64,000 bases of DNA, from contig NZ_LR732912.1 in NCBI RefSeq assembly GCF_902506065.1, forward strand, positions 1,162,387-1,226,386, given 5' to 3'. Source of the stretch: Arthrobacter sp. 9V (lineage in GTDB: Bacteria > Actinomycetota > Actinomycetes > Actinomycetales > Micrococcaceae). Below are positions 40,401 to 49,720 of the stretch, piece after piece. Numbering within the stretch: the stretch's first letter is position 1; every line of letters begins with the position of its first letter. The notes below the pieces were generated by a model. It was not told where the DNA came from and made no database searches. It saw only the letters and a list, made by a program, of their open reading frames with translations. A program made the translations under genes and the position numbers.

Positions 40401-41662
40401 TCGCAGCTTCTGCGGCCCTTGCCTGGCGCATGCTCGACGCCCGCGGATCCCGGTACTTCGCTACCGCAGCAATTGGGGCCGGGGTCATCGCTGCCGGGCC
40501 GGGACTCGTATTCCCGGTTTCAACATGGCTGCACCAGCCGCTGCTGGATAAGTCCCAAGTCCCTGTTGTCCTGCTGGCCCTGGCAATGGTCATGGTTGCT
40601 GCGCGGATGATGTTCCGCCCGGAGAAGGCGCCCGAGGATTCGGTAGCCGGCGCCACTGAGCGCTGGTTCTGGTTCGTCTCAGCGTTGGCGTTCACACTGG
40701 TTGGCGGCCTTCTGACCCTGGGTATTTCGCACTCCCTGACCGGACTGTCCGTGCTGGTCTTGGCGGGCGTCCTGTTTGCGGCCTCGCACTTTGAACGGCT
40801 CCCGCATCTGTATGCGGCTGCTGCTCCGGCGGTGCTGGTAGGGGCTGTACCCGCCGTCGACGGTTTGCTGCGGGGGCTGCCTCCGGGAACCTGGAGCGAC
40901 TACGCTGTCTGGCTCAGTGCCGGTGTGGGGACCGCGGTGCTTCTTTATTCCCTGAGGATGTTCGGCGGGCCTTCAGTCAAGGGGAATGGCTGGCGGCGTA
41001 TCTCCTTGGCCGCCACTGCCGCCTTGGGGGTTGCAACAGCGGCGGCCGTGGGGCTGGGCCGGGACCAAACATCCATGCTGGGGTTTGTCCTGGTGGTGGT
41101 AACCGGGGTGCTGGTGGTGGTTGAGGTACCGCGGGGCAAGTGGGTGGCAGCCGAGCTTGCGGGAATTGTCTCTGTTGCAGCTCTCCAACGGGCGGTGCTC
41201 TTCGTGGACGGGTCCAGTCCTGATTTGTTCTGGACCGCGCAATGGTACGTGGCGGCCGGGGCCGTTATAGCAGGGGTGCGCTATGGAATGGGGCATGGAA
41301 GGGAAGGCTTCCTTCGCCTGTGCATCACAGCTGGTGCCCTGTCTTTTACGTCATTGGGAACCATCTTCGCCGGAACGTCCTCTCAGCAGCTCTACGTACT
41401 CGTGGCACACGTTGTGCTGCTGGCAGCGGGCCTGCTTCTGGCTGAACGGATATTGGTGTGGTGGGGTGCCATCGCCGTAGCGCTGAGCATCATGTGGGCG
41501 CTGCGCTCCTATGCCTTTGCCATGCTTGCCCTCGTTGCCCTGGGGCTGATTGTGCTGGCAGTGTGGCGTTTGAACCGCAAGCCGCCAAGCGATGGCGGGC
41601 CGGGCCCAAGCGGAGATCCGAGCGGCGTCCCTGGTGCGCGGACCCGTGACGGAATCCGATAA
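37415..41662 (+). CDS. Giant polytopic membrane protein of unknown function
   Basis: A 1415-aa protein. An N-terminal helix (about 3-22) precedes a charged segment and a Pro-rich linker (about 70-165) containing SPVLPE-type repeats and PPMPLPPMPAPP. From about residue 185 to 1385 it consists of some 35-40 hydrophobic helices with short loops, then a Pro/Gly tail. The layout recalls large DUF2339/DUF2157-like membrane proteins, but no motif is certain. It starts with ATG after AAGGAGCTT and follows the tuf terminator, so it has its own promoter. Base use remains high-GC but codon bias is weaker than in the flanking ribosomal genes. Confidence 0.85.
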   Translation: MTAFLILLLLVVVGGVGFAVGLAKGRRSAAHEPSAGQNAASYQAGFLAGHLAGWRDAEAKGLYKDGSPGRTITPATVNPPPAPAHVQSPVLPESPVLQESPVLPEPPMQLPPMPLPPMPAPPVVHNPTPRQAPAIQAPAPQQPVQQASARQQPAFQVTQPPVLHESPEAAAARKEKRDQQNINVTLYVASLLLVAAGALFVGTSLPALFRFVGIWFITALFYVSGMVIHSRVPRLRPAAVAFVGTGLALVPVTGLAMYNFVLHNGPAAWLVTSLLGTAVYAYTAVRLDNKVLAFLSLSFVVSTAWSGVSVLGGALVWYFTALIAVAVLLTVVSLLRPAWLPPLYVRPLMVLHPALVPLVAVAVTFTPHLLSKGEYAWVMLMCGIYFAVMFFVPRARYRVQHLYGARAALTLALLGLVWDVTANVSTVLLAAVLCLGVQALGVAFRGRKLLPGSWWADTVSCLALQLLTSAILTVVLEFRPFDVPNYVPLAATMLTAMVIGWKLGRGMEFTPAGVLAAAGALGGLLGAWPVSVLLASASLYWFLRALIRPTALRQFFILAGRVALTLAVPVAVAGALTGSSDRTSYSLMTFVVAAAAQQLVSAGFARGGVLLVAPQASVAGFGGGAVAGLLLLPIFDEAAGRPIVAAAVLVSLVAALAAGILLFQPAHPASGAKVAWRAAVAEVIGPLTALIAGSVAAAFVSWALGNGVLLALLAYFVVTALRISKSFHRQVYWWLSRAAGTLLVVSAYGDATQHGWSIRFAGEGPSAALVLVVAAAFQLVFPLLAGSRRRYPQASVVDAGVVFAIMAGATTVLGLTGALFGGTVRESWQPGVAAVTTALAAVLVSAIFRRHAIGWIFAPVAFVLLLALRWGNIRDVEIVLGIFAAYSGFMMGAVRQRLVRGCYLLAVRVLAGVLVAVVVADVTDSPAAVSLCLALVLVLQHVLTFVLRTSGVDVAFQKATVHVTLGAQLLLPFTYLLARDYDGGGRWVAMLEFTLVAASAALAWRMLDARGSRYFATAAIGAGVIAAGPGLVFPVSTWLHQPLLDKSQVPVVLLALAMVMVAARMMFRPEKAPEDSVAGATERWFWFVSALAFTLVGGLLTLGISHSLTGLSVLVLAGVLFAASHFERLPHLYAAAAPAVLVGAVPAVDGLLRGLPPGTWSDYAVWLSAGVGTAVLLYSLRMFGGPSVKGNGWRRISLAATAALGVATAAAVGLGRDQTSMLGFVLVVVTGVLVVVEVPRGKWVAAELAGIVSVAALQRAVLFVDGSSPDLFWTAQWYVAAGAVIAGVRYGMGHGREGFLRLCITAGALSFTSLGTIFAGTSSQQLYVLVAHVVLLAAGLLLAERILVWWGAIAVALSIMWALRSYAFAMLALVALGLIVLAVWRLNRKPPSDGGPGPSGDPSGVPGARTRDGIR
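37676..37729 (+). repeat. Three tandem 18-nt units in the Pro-rich linker
   Basis: TCGCCCGTGTTGCCGGAG and two near-copies stand head to tail. They encode the hexapeptide SPVLPE, SPVLQE, SPVLPE, and could vary in copy number between strains. Confidence 0.7.
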
Positions 41663-41692
41663 TGTTGCAGTCTACGAAAAGAGGAGCGCACC

Positions 41693-41818
41693 ATGGAATT
41701 CCTGATTTTCCTGGCGGTCATTGCTGCTATCGGCGGCGGTGTGCTGTGGGGGCGAAAGAACTTCAAGAGCGAGATCGAACGTGCAAAGCGGATACGCCGG
41801 GCCAACAAAAACCACTAG
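41693..41818 (+). CDS. 41-aa membrane micro-ORF
   Basis: Begins MEFLIFLAVIAAIGGGVLWG, a single membrane helix, followed by a very basic tail (KSEIERAKRIRRANKN). A good GAGGAGCG ribosome-binding site stands 5 bp before the ATG, and it starts 31 bp after the giant membrane protein gene, so co-translation is likely. No family recognised. Confidence 0.65.
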   Translation: MEFLIFLAVIAAIGGGVLWGRKNFKSEIERAKRIRRANKNH

Positions 41819-41859
41819 GGCGATTCGCCTGGCCTGCTCGATTTAACCCATGCGGGCTA

Positions 41860-43290
41860 CTAGTGATGATGGCGTGCCCGGATCAAGGACCTGTACCAGT
41901 AGAACGACTCCTTGGGGGTTCGTTCCAAGGTGTCGAAGTCCACGTGGATCAAGCCGAATCGTTGCGAGTAGCCTGCTGCCCACTCGAAATTGTCCAGCAA
42001 GGTCCAGACGTAGTAGCCGCGGAGATCCACATCCTCGGCGAGGCCTCCAGGACCGGTTGCCGTCAATGCATGGCCCAGATGTTCAGCCAGGTAAGTGATG
42101 CGGTTGGTGTCCTGGATAGGTCCATCAACGTGGGTTGGCTCGGGAAAGCTTGCGCCGCCTTCTGTGATGTAGACGGGAGGTAGGGCCTCCCCGTACCGGT
42201 CCTTCATTTGGCGCAGCAGCAAAGCCAGATACTCCGGTGCAACGGGCCAGCCAAACCCGGTTGTCTCGTACTCCTGGTAGGCGGCCAGGTGGAAAGGAAC
42301 TTTAGTCATCTCCGGTGACGTTCCAGTGGGAATTTCCGCAGGCCCGGGGCCCGCTGCCACCTTTACGGGGTAGTAGTAGTTGAGCCCATAGAAGTCCAGG
42401 GGCTGGCTGATAAGTTCAAGGTCGCCATCGTGGACCGTCCCCAATGAGCGGAACCAAGGTTTCATGGGCAGGGGTGGCTTGGGATATTGGCCGAGCAGTA
42501 TCGCGTCGGCATAGATGCGGTTGAGTATCAGGTCCAGGGCCTGCGTCATCAGCCGGTCGCCAATACTGGTGCCGGCGGGCTCCACGGGGCAATGCATGTT
42601 GGACACCCCGATCTGCCCTTTCACGCCGACGCTGCGGAGAGCCCGCACGGCCATGCCGTGCCCCAGCAACTGATGATGTGCAGCAGGCAGGGAATCGAAA
42701 AGCAACTGCCGGCCCGGGGCATGCACTCCCAGTGAGTACCCCTGCACGGTCACGGAGACGGGCTCGTTCATGGTGACCCAGTGATCCACGCGGTCACCAA
42801 AGCGTTCGGCGGCGGCTTCGCAGTAGACAGCAAAGCGTTCGGCAGTGTCCCGGTTCATCCACCCACCGGCATGCTCCAGCTCCAACGGGGTATCCCAGTG
42901 GTACAGCGTGGCCATGGGGGAGATGCCTGCAGCCAGGAGTTTGTCTATCAGGCGGTCGTAGAAATCCAGCCCACGCTGGTTGACTGCGCCTTTGCCGCCA
43001 GGTTGGATCCGGGGCCACGAGAGGGAAAAGCGGTAGGAGTCGACGCCAAGTTCCTGCATCAGGGCGATGTCTTCATCGGAGCGGTTGTAGTGATCGCACG
43101 CTACGGTGGGGGAGCCGCCGTCGACTATGGCTCCGGGCTTTTCCGAGAACGCGTCCCAGCCCGAGGGCCCGCGTCCATCTGCGGTCAACGAACCCTCAAC
43201 CTGGAAAGCGGCAGCCGCCACGCCTAACGTAAACCCCGGACGCAGGCGGGCGGCGAGATCTTCCACAGAGCCTGAATCCTGGGCGTTCAT
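41860..43290 (-). CDS. Family GH1 beta-glucosidase
   Basis: A 476-aa retaining glycosidase. The acid/base Glu176 is in TMNEP and the nucleophile Glu377 in YITEGGASF (commonly ITENG, here with Gly). Other GH1 landmarks are GVAAAAFQVEGS, SLSWPRIQPGG, YHWDTP and the C-terminal LLDNFEWAAGYSQRFGL. No signal peptide, so it acts on cytoplasmic di- or oligosaccharides such as cellobiose. No transporter gene is adjacent, so the substrate cannot be inferred. ATG at 43290, divergent from rpsJ. Confidence 0.92.
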   Translation of the reverse strand: MNAQDSGSVEDLAARLRPGFTLGVAAAAFQVEGSLTADGRGPSGWDAFSEKPGAIVDGGSPTVACDHYNRSDEDIALMQELGVDSYRFSLSWPRIQPGGKGAVNQRGLDFYDRLIDKLLAAGISPMATLYHWDTPLELEHAGGWMNRDTAERFAVYCEAAAERFGDRVDHWVTMNEPVSVTVQGYSLGVHAPGRQLLFDSLPAAHHQLLGHGMAVRALRSVGVKGQIGVSNMHCPVEPAGTSIGDRLMTQALDLILNRIYADAILLGQYPKPPLPMKPWFRSLGTVHDGDLELISQPLDFYGLNYYYPVKVAAGPGPAEIPTGTSPEMTKVPFHLAAYQEYETTGFGWPVAPEYLALLLRQMKDRYGEALPPVYITEGGASFPEPTHVDGPIQDTNRITYLAEHLGHALTATGPGGLAEDVDLRGYYVWTLLDNFEWAAGYSQRFGLIHVDFDTLERTPKESFYWYRSLIRARHHH

Positions 43291-43672
43291 GACCCCATCA
43301 TCCTCACCGTTTGAAGGCCGGGCAATGGCTCTTCCGGGTCGATTGGCCTTTACACCATATTTCCGCCATACTGGATGAGTTGTTCAAGCGCTTCTTCGTG
43401 TCCCGATCCGGATAATGCCGGGTGTCAGGGTCCAGGCTGAAGCCCAAACATAACCCTGAACCCCATGATTGCGGTCGAGTTTGCGTGGAAATCGCGACAC
43501 GCCCGACCGCGGGGGTCGGTGCGCCGACAAGGTGAGGAACCCGGATTATTCCGGATTCAGCTTGTGCGGCGTGTGGTGGTAAAACCTCAAACGCTTCGGC
43601 GGCCACATCAACAGGTAAGTAAACAGAGCAGCCCTAACTAGAGCAGCACTAGCTGAAAGAGAGTCAGGCGAC
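43291..43672. promoter_or_regulatory. Divergent region between the GH1 gene and rpsJ
   Basis: 382 bp without a gene. It holds a spaced GCGGTCG/CGACCGC inverted repeat (about 43470-43515), a CCGGATTATTCCGG dyad (about 43542-43556) and an AAGCGCTT palindrome (43386-43393) near the GH1 start. No convincing S10 promoter hexamers were identified. Confidence 0.35.
43383..43396 (-). promoter_or_regulatory. Possible LacI-family operator for the GH1 gene
   Basis: The AAGCGCTT core with TTC and CTT flanks resembles the centre of LacI/CcpA-type operators and lies about 95 bp upstream of the beta-glucosidase start. The flanks are not symmetric, so support is weak. Confidence 0.25.
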
Positions 43673-43981
43673 ATGGCGGGACAAAAAATCCGCATCCGGC
43701 TGAAGTCATATGACCACGAGGTCATTGATGTTTCAGCGCGGAAGATCGTTGAGACGGTCACGCGCGCAGGCGCAACGGTAGTCGGCCCGGTGCCCCTGCC
43801 GACGGAGAAGAACGTTTACTGCGTTATTCGCTCTCCTCACAAGTACAAGGACAGCCGTGAGCACTTCGAAATGCGTACTCACAAGCGTCTGATCGACATC
43901 ATCGACCCCACGCCGAAGGCTGTTGACTCGCTTATGCGTCTCGACCTGCCGGCCGACGTGAACATCGAAATCAAGCTCTAG
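43673..43981 (+). CDS. rpsJ: 30S ribosomal protein S10
   Basis: 102 aa, starts [19 protein letters not shown]. Also functions as NusE in antitermination. First gene of the S10 operon, ATG at 43673 after GAAAGAGAGT. Confidence 0.97.
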
Positions 43982-43998
43982 GGAGGTGCTGAGAGACT

Positions 43999-44649
43999 AT
44001 GACCGCAACCCGTAACGTAAAGGGCCTGCTGGGCACGAAGCTCGGCATGACCCAGGTCTGGGACGAGAACAACAAGCTCATCCCGGTAACTGTTGTCCAG
44101 GCTGACTCCAACGTCATCACCCAGCTGCGTAACGCAGAGGTAGATGGCTACGTCGCCGTACAGATCGGCTACGGCCAGATCGATCCTCGCAAGGTAACCA
44201 AGCCGCTGGCTGGTCACTTTGAAAAGGCAGGCGTAACCCCTCGCCGCCACGTCGTCGAACTGCGTACCGCAGACGCCGCATCCTACGAGCTGGGCCAGGA
44301 GCTCTCTGTTGAGATCTTCGAAGCCGGCCAGAAGATCGACGTCGTCGGCACCTCCAAGGGTAAGGGCTTTGCCGGTGTTATGAAGCGTCACGGCTTCCAC
44401 GGCGTTGGCGCTTCCCACGGTGCCCACAAGAACCACCGTAAGCCTGGCTCCATCGGTGGCGCATCCACCCCGAGCCGCGTCTTCAAGGGCCTGAAAATGG
44501 CCGGCCGCATGGGCGCCGAGCGTCACACCACGCTGAACCTCACGGTTCACGCGATTGACGCTGAGAAGTCGCTGCTCCTTATCAAGGGTGCCGTTCCCGG
44601 TGCCCGCGGCCAGGTCGTACTCGTACGCACCGCCGTGAAGGGAGCCTAG
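43999..44649 (+). CDS. rplC: 50S ribosomal protein L3
   Basis: 216 aa. The L3 signature [15 protein letters not shown] and the extended loop toward the peptidyl-transferase centre ([15 protein letters not shown]) are present. ATG at 43999 after GGGAGGTG. Confidence 0.97.
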   Translation: MTATRNVKGLLGTKLGMTQVWDENNKLIPVTVVQADSNVITQLRNAEVDGYVAVQIGYGQIDPRKVTKPLAGHFEKAGVTPRRHVVELRTADAASYELGQELSVEIFEAGQKIDVVGTSKGKGFAGVMKRHGFHGVGASHGAHKNHRKPGSIGGASTPSRVFKGLKMAGRMGAERHTTLNLTVHAIDAEKSLLLIKGAVPGARGQVVLVRTAVKGA

Positions 44650-44653
44650 TTAA

Positions 44654-45271
44654 ATGACTAGCACTGTCAAGGTAGACCTGCCTGCAGAGATCTTCGACGT
44701 CCAGACCAACGTGCCGCTGCTGCACCAGGTCGTCGTCGCACAGCTCGCTGCTGCACGCCAGGGTACCCACAAGACGAAGACCCGCGCCGAGGTTTCCGGT
44801 GCAGGTCGCAAGCCGTTCAAGCAGAAGGGCACCGGCCGCGCCCGTCAGGGTTCAATCCGTGCTCCTCACATGACCGGCGGTGGCGTTGTCCACGGTCCGA
44901 CCCCTCGTGACTACAGCCAGCGCACCCCCAAGAAGATGAAGGCTGCTGCACTCCGTGGCGCCCTGTCTGACCGCGCCCGTAACGGCCGTATCCACGTCAT
45001 CGCTGAACTGGTAGCCGGCACCAAGCCGTCCGCCAAGGAAGCACTGGCGTCGCTGCGCGCAGTCTCCGAGCGCAAGAACCTGCTCGTCGTAATCGAGCGC
45101 GCCAACGATGTTGCTGCACTCTCCGTGCGCAACCTCGAAGGTATTCACGTTCTGTACGCAGACCAGTTGAACACCTACGACGTACTCATCTCCGACGACG
45201 TGGTCTTCACCAAGGCTGCTTTCGAGGCGTTCGTCGCTGACAAGGCCAAGAACGAGGAGGCCTCCAAGTGA
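44654..45271 (+). CDS. rplD: 50S ribosomal protein L4
   Basis: 205 aa. The exit-tunnel loop reads [22 protein letters not shown]. In E. coli L4 controls the S10 operon; no such leader is proven here. Starts 4 bp after the rplC stop. Confidence 0.96.
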   Translation: MTSTVKVDLPAEIFDVQTNVPLLHQVVVAQLAAARQGTHKTKTRAEVSGAGRKPFKQKGTGRARQGSIRAPHMTGGGVVHGPTPRDYSQRTPKKMKAAALRGALSDRARNGRIHVIAELVAGTKPSAKEALASLRAVSERKNLLVVIERANDVAALSVRNLEGIHVLYADQLNTYDVLISDDVVFTKAAFEAFVADKAKNEEASK

Positions 45272-45573
45272 GCGTAACCACCATCAAGGACCCGCGCGAC
45301 GTCGTGCTTGCACCCGTCGTTTCGGAAAAGAGCTACGGTCTGATCGACGAAGGCAAGTACACCTTCCTGGTGGACCCTCGCTCGAACAAGACCGAAATCA
45401 AATTGGCCGTTGAGAAGATCTTCTCGGTCAAGGTTGACTCGATCAACACCATCAACCGTGCCGGTAAGCGCAAGCGCACCAAATTCGGCTGGGGAACGCG
45501 CAAGAGCACCAAGCGTGCAATTGTCACCCTCAAAGAAGGCACAATCGACATCTTCGGCGGTCCGCTCGCGTAG
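45268..45573 (+). CDS. rplW: 50S ribosomal protein L23
   Basis: 101 aa, located at the tunnel exit where trigger factor and SRP dock. GTG overlaps the rplD stop (GTGA). Contains the conserved VVSEKSYGL and [11 protein letters not shown] segments. Confidence 0.96.
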   Translation: MSVTTIKDPRDVVLAPVVSEKSYGLIDEGKYTFLVDPRSNKTEIKLAVEKIFSVKVDSINTINRAGKRKRTKFGWGTRKSTKRAIVTLKEGTIDIFGGPLA

Positions 45574-45602
45574 CGGAGACCACTTTAACGAGGAAATAAA
45601 TT

Positions 45603-46442
45603 ATGGGAATCCGTAAATACAAGCCGACTACCCCGGGCCGTCGTGGCTCGAGCGTAGCCGACTTCGCTGAAATCACGCGATCGACTCCGGAAAAGTCGTT
45701 GCTGCGTCCGCTGCACAAAACAGGCGGCCGTAACAACTCCGGTAAGATCACCACCCGTCACAAGGGTGGTGGGCACAAGCGCCAGTACCGTCTGATCGAC
45801 TTCCGTCGTCACGACAAAGATGGCATCAACGCCCGCGTTGCCGAAATTGAGTACGACCCGAACCGCACGGCTCGCATCGCACTCCTGCACTACGTTGATG
45901 GCACCAAGCGTTACATCATCGCTCCTAACAAGCTGTCCCAGGGTGACTTCGTCGAGGCTGGTCCTGACGCCGACATCAAGCCGGGCAACAACCTGCCGCT
46001 GCGCAACATCCCGGTTGGTACCGTAATCCACGCAGTTGAACTGCGTCCGGGTGGCGGCGCCAAGATGGCACGTTCCGCAGGTGCTTCGGTACAGCTCGTT
46101 GCCAAGGAAGGCCGCTTCGCCCAGCTGCGTCTGCCCTCCGGTGAAATCCGCAACGTTGACGTGCGCTGCCGCGCAACCGTCGGCGAGGTCGGCAACGCCG
46201 AGCAGTCGAACATCAACTGGGGCAAGGCCGGCCGTATGCGCTGGAAGGGCGTTCGCCCGACCGTCCGTGGTGTAGCCATGAACCCGGTTGACCACCCGCA
46301 CGGTGGTGGTGAAGGTAAGACTTCCGGTGGACGTCACCCGGTTAACCCGAACGGCAAGCCCGAGGGCCGTACCCGCCGTCCGAACAAAGAGAGCGACAAG
46401 CTTATTGTTCGTCGCCGCCGTACTGGCAAGAACAAGCGATAG
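45603..46442 (+). CDS. rplB: 50S ribosomal protein L2
   Basis: 279 aa. The signature near the peptidyl-transferase centre, [15 protein letters not shown], is intact. ATG at 45603 after ACGAGGAAA. Confidence 0.97.
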   Translation: MGIRKYKPTTPGRRGSSVADFAEITRSTPEKSLLRPLHKTGGRNNSGKITTRHKGGGHKRQYRLIDFRRHDKDGINARVAEIEYDPNRTARIALLHYVDGTKRYIIAPNKLSQGDFVEAGPDADIKPGNNLPLRNIPVGTVIHAVELRPGGGAKMARSAGASVQLVAKEGRFAQLRLPSGEIRNVDVRCRATVGEVGNAEQSNINWGKAGRMRWKGVRPTVRGVAMNPVDHPHGGGEGKTSGGRHPVNPNGKPEGRTRRPNKESDKLIVRRRRTGKNKR

Positions 46443-46454
46443 GAGCCTGGACAC

Positions 46455-46736
46455 ATGCCACGCAGCCTGAAAAAAGGTCCTTTCGTTGACCAGCACCTCT
46501 TTGTGAAGGTCGCACGGGAAAACGATAAGGGCACCAAGAACGTCATCAAGACCTGGTCCCGCCGTTCGATGATCATCCCCGACATGCTCGGGCACACGAT
46601 CGCCGTACACGACGGACGCAAGCACATCCCGGTGTTTGTCACTGAGTCGATGGTCGGGCACAAGCTCGGCGAATTCGCTCCCACGCGGACATTCCGCGGC
46701 CATGTTAAGGACGACCGTAAGGGCAAGCGCCGCTAG
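46455..46736 (+). CDS. rpsS: 30S ribosomal protein S19
   Basis: 93 aa, start [15 protein letters not shown]. The protein contacts the A-site finger in the 30S head. Complete and unmodified. Confidence 0.97.
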   Translation: MPRSLKKGPFVDQHLFVKVARENDKGTKNVIKTWSRRSMIIPDMLGHTIAVHDGRKHIPVFVTESMVGHKLGEFAPTRTFRGHVKDDRKGKRR

Positions 46737-46774
46737 GCGCCTGACTTTACGTCTTAGACGAGAGAAGGAAAGCA

Positions 46775-47140
46775 ATGGAAGCCAAGGCTATTGCGCGTCA
46801 CATCCGCGTAACGCCTATGAAGGCCCGGCGCGTCGTCAACCTTGTTCGTGGTAAGCAAGCGAATGAGGCTCTGGCAATTCTGAAGTTTGCCCCCCAGGCA
46901 GCTTCGGAGCCGGTATTCAAGGTACTTCAGTCGGCAATGGCCAACGCACGTGTCCTCGCGGACCGTGACGGCGTTGCATTCGACGACAGCGACCTCTTCA
47001 TCACCGAAGCATTTGTTGATGAAGGCCCGACCATGAAGCGGTTCCAGCCGCGTGCCCAGGGCCGCGCCTACCGCATTAGGAAGCGGACCAGCCACATCAC
47101 GCTGGTTGTCGCAACCCCGGAGAAAGAGGAGGCTCGCTAA
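46775..47140 (+). CDS. rplV: 50S ribosomal protein L22
   Basis: 121 aa. Its beta-hairpin lines the exit tunnel ([21 protein letters not shown]). It ends exactly where rpsC begins, so the two are coupled. Confidence 0.97.
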   Translation: MEAKAIARHIRVTPMKARRVVNLVRGKQANEALAILKFAPQAASEPVFKVLQSAMANARVLADRDGVAFDDSDLFITEAFVDEGPTMKRFQPRAQGRAYRIRKRTSHITLVVATPEKEEAR

Positions 47141-47962
47141 GTGGGACAGAAAGTAAACCCGCACGGGTTCCGACTCGGCATCACCACCGACCACGTTTCG
47201 CACTGGTTCGCTGACAGCACCAAGCCCGGACAGCGCTACAAGGATTTTGTCCGTGAGGACATCAAGATCCGTCAGCTCATGTCCACCGGCATGGAGCGCG
47301 CCGGCATCGCCAAGGTTGAAATCGAGCGCACCCGTGACCGCGTCCGCGTGGATATCCACACGGCACGCCCGGGCATCGTCATCGGCCGCCGCGGCGCTGA
47401 AGCAGACCGCATCCGCGGCGAGCTCGAAAAGCTCACCGGCAAGCAGGTTCAGCTGAACATCCTCGAGGTCAAGAACCCCGAGATGGAAGCACAGCTTGTT
47501 GCCCAGGGCATCGCTGAGCAGCTGACTTCCCGCGTGGCTTTCCGCCGTGCGATGAAGAAGGCCATGCAGTCCGCACAGCGTGCGGGTGCCAAGGGTATCC
47601 GTGTTGCTTGCTCGGGTCGTCTGGGTGGCGCAGAAATGTCCCGCTCGGAGTTCTACCGCGAAGGCCGTGTGCCCCTGCACACCCTCCGCGCGAACATCGA
47701 CTACGGCTTCTACGAAGCCAAGACCACCTTCGGCCGTATCGGTGTGAAGGTTTGGATCTACAAGGGTGACGTAACTGCCAAGGAACTGGCTCAGCAGGCA
47801 GCTGCTGCTCCGTCCCGTGGCCGTGCAGGAGACCGTCCGGGCCGCCCGGGCGGCGACCGCCGTCGTCGTAACGACCGTCCGGCAGCTGAGGCAGCACCCG
47901 CTGCCGTTGAAGCACCGGCCGCTGAAGCTGCTGCTCCGGCAGCAGAAGGAGGACAGGCTTAA
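47141..47962 (+). CDS. rpsC: 30S ribosomal protein S3 with Ala/Pro-rich tail
   Basis: 273 aa against about 230 in many bacteria. It has a type II KH domain ([20 protein letters not shown]) and the S3 C-terminal domain. The last ~55 residues are an Arg/Gly then Ala/Pro/Glu-rich tail ([20 protein letters not shown]). GTG start at 47141. Confidence 0.97.
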   Translation: MGQKVNPHGFRLGITTDHVSHWFADSTKPGQRYKDFVREDIKIRQLMSTGMERAGIAKVEIERTRDRVRVDIHTARPGIVIGRRGAEADRIRGELEKLTGKQVQLNILEVKNPEMEAQLVAQGIAEQLTSRVAFRRAMKKAMQSAQRAGAKGIRVACSGRLGGAEMSRSEFYREGRVPLHTLRANIDYGFYEAKTTFGRIGVKVWIYKGDVTAKELAQQAAAAPSRGRAGDRPGRPGGDRRRRNDRPAAEAAPAAVEAPAAEAAAPAAEGGQA

Positions 47963-48379
47963 ATGCTTATCCCACGTCGAGTCAAGCACCGTAAGCAGCA
48001 CCACCCGGGTCGTTCCGGCGCTGCAACGGGCGGCACCAAGGTCAGCTTCGGTGAGTACGGTATCCAGGCTCTGAGCCCGGCATACGTTACCAACCGTCAG
48101 ATCGAGTCCGCTCGTATCGCGATGACCCGCCACATCAAGCGTGGCGGTAAGGTCTGGATCAACATCTACCCGGACCGTCCGCTGACGAAGAAGCCTGCTG
48201 AAACCCGTATGGGTTCCGGTAAGGGTTCTCCGGAATGGTGGGTCGCAAACGTCAAGCCGGGCCGGGTTCTCTTCGAACTCTCCGGTGTCAATGAAGAGGT
48301 AGCTCGCGAGGCCCTGCGCCTGGCAATCCACAAGCTCCCGTTGAAGGCACGCATTGTGCGTCGCGAAGGTGGTGAATAG
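47963..48379 (+). CDS. rplP: 50S ribosomal protein L16
   Basis: 138 aa, begins [19 protein letters not shown]. The A-site signature [19 protein letters not shown] is intact. It starts 0 bp after the rpsC stop. Confidence 0.97.
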   Translation: MLIPRRVKHRKQHHPGRSGAATGGTKVSFGEYGIQALSPAYVTNRQIESARIAMTRHIKRGGKVWINIYPDRPLTKKPAETRMGSGKGSPEWWVANVKPGRVLFELSGVNEEVAREALRLAIHKLPLKARIVRREGGE

Positions 48380-48381
48380 AA

Positions 48382-48702
48382 ATGGCAGTAGGGTCGAAGG
48401 ATCTCGCACCCGCACAGCTGGACGGTTTCGACAACGAGCGTCTCGTTGAAGAACTCCGCAAGTCCAAGGAAGAGCTGTTCAACCTGCGTTTCCAGTCCGC
48501 CACCGGACAGCTGGAGAACCACGGTCGCCTGCGCGCGGTAAAGAAGGACATCGCACGCATCTACACCGTTCTCCGTGAGCGCGAGCTGGGCATTCGTGCC
48601 GAGGTTGCCGCACCGGTTGTGGAAGCCAAGGAAGAAAAGAAGTCCAAGAAGGCTGCCAAGGCTGAAAAGGCCGAGGTTGAAGCTGGAGAGGACGCCAAGT
48701 GA
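48382..48702 (+). CDS. rpmC: 50S ribosomal protein L29 with charged tail
   Basis: 106 aa, where most L29 proteins have 60-70. The core ([26 protein letters not shown]) is followed by about 35 residues rich in Lys, Glu and Ala. The 3' end overlaps rpsQ by 4 nt. Confidence 0.95.
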   Translation: MAVGSKDLAPAQLDGFDNERLVEELRKSKEELFNLRFQSATGQLENHGRLRAVKKDIARIYTVLRERELGIRAEVAAPVVEAKEEKKSKKAAKAEKAEVEAGEDAK

Positions 48703-48995
48703 GCGAGAAGGAAACTGTGACGGAAGCAGCAGCCAGCGCTGAACAGCGCGGTTACCGTAAGACGCGTCGCGGCTACGTTGTCTCTGACAAGATGGAAAAG
48801 ACCATCGTTGTTCAGGTTGAAGACCGCGTGAAGCACGCTCTGTACGGCAAGGTTATTCGCCGCACCTCGAAGATCAAGGCTCATGACGAAGAGAACACCG
48901 CCGGCATCGGCGACCTCGTTCTCATCTCTGAGACCCGCCCGCTCTCCGCTACCAAGCGGTGGCGTCTGGTGGAGATCCTCGAAAAGGCCAAGTAA
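48699..48995 (+). CDS. rpsQ: 30S ribosomal protein S17
   Basis: 98 aa with an OB fold. GTG at 48699 inside the rpmC stop. Contains [19 protein letters not shown] and [21 protein letters not shown]. Last gene of the S10 operon. Confidence 0.96.
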   Translation: MSEKETVTEAAASAEQRGYRKTRRGYVVSDKMEKTIVVQVEDRVKHALYGKVIRRTSKIKAHDEENTAGIGDLVLISETRPLSATKRWRLVEILEKAK

Positions 48996-49030
48996 ATCCG
49001 ACGCCGGGCACGCCTGGCAGTGATTCACTG

Positions 49031-49066
49031 GAAAGGCCCGCATTCCTCAGGGAATGCGGGCCTTTC
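49031..49066 (+). terminator. Intrinsic terminator of the S10 operon
   Basis: A perfect 16-bp stem (49031-49046 with 49051-49066) around TCAG. A weak T run follows. It cuts S10 from spc transcripts, which are continuous in E. coli-like layouts only by readthrough. Confidence 0.8.
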
Positions 49067-49081
49067 CGCTTGTCCAGCCGT

Positions 49082-49348
49082 TTCGGTTTAGAGCTGTAAA
49101 CGTGCTAGGATATTGAGTTTGTATGGCGCCACTTGTGCGTCGTCCACTACCTCGTAAACAATCGTGCTGCTGCATACTGCCCCGCGCAGAGTTTTCTGCA
49201 AGGGAAGCTGATGCTTGTGGCACGGGCGTTTAGGCCCGTCCTGGCAAAATCCAGACGGGTCAAGAGACACCCCGATCAACCGTTCCGCAAGGCTCATTCC
49301 GTATGCATGATTTCGGTCTGAGAACCGGCGCGACGCAAGGAGTAAAAA
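49082..49348 (+). promoter_or_regulatory. spc operon promoter and long rplN leader
   Basis: A weak TTCGGT-18-TAGGAT (49082-49111) suggests a start near 49118 and a leader of about 230 nt. The leader contains an ACGGGC/GCCCGT stem (49222-49239). No gene was found. Confidence 0.4.
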
Positions 49349-49717
49349 TTGATTCAGCAGGAGTCGCGACTGAAGGTCGCCGACAACACGGGTGCTAAGG
49401 AAATCCTTACCATTCGCGTTCTCGGTGGATCTGGCCGTCGCTACGCAGGCATTGGCGACGTCATCGTCGCAACCGTCAAGGACGCTATCCCTGGCGGCAA
49501 CGTAAAGAAGGGTGACGTCGTCAAGGCTGTCATCGTTCGTACCAAGAAGGAACGCCGCCGTGCGGATGGTTCCTACATCAAGTTTGACGAAAACGCAGCT
49601 GTGATCCTGAAGAACGACGGTGACCCCCGCGGTACCCGTATCTTCGGCCCGGTTGGTCGTGAACTTCGCGACAAGAAGTTCATGAAGATCGTTTCGCTGG
49701 CCCCGGAGGTGCTTTAG
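49349..49717 (+). CDS. rplN: 50S ribosomal protein L14
   Basis: 122 aa, start [20 protein letters not shown] at 49349 after GCAAGGAGTAA. First gene of the spc operon. Confidence 0.97.
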   Translation: MIQQESRLKVADNTGAKEILTIRVLGGSGRRYAGIGDVIVATVKDAIPGGNVKKGDVVKAVIVRTKKERRRADGSYIKFDENAAVILKNDGDPRGTRIFGPVGRELRDKKFMKIVSLAPEVL

Positions 49718-49720
49718 TCC

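Noticed and set aside
46754..48415. 553-codon open frame antisense to the S10 operon
   Set aside because: Crosses four real ribosomal genes; shadow only.
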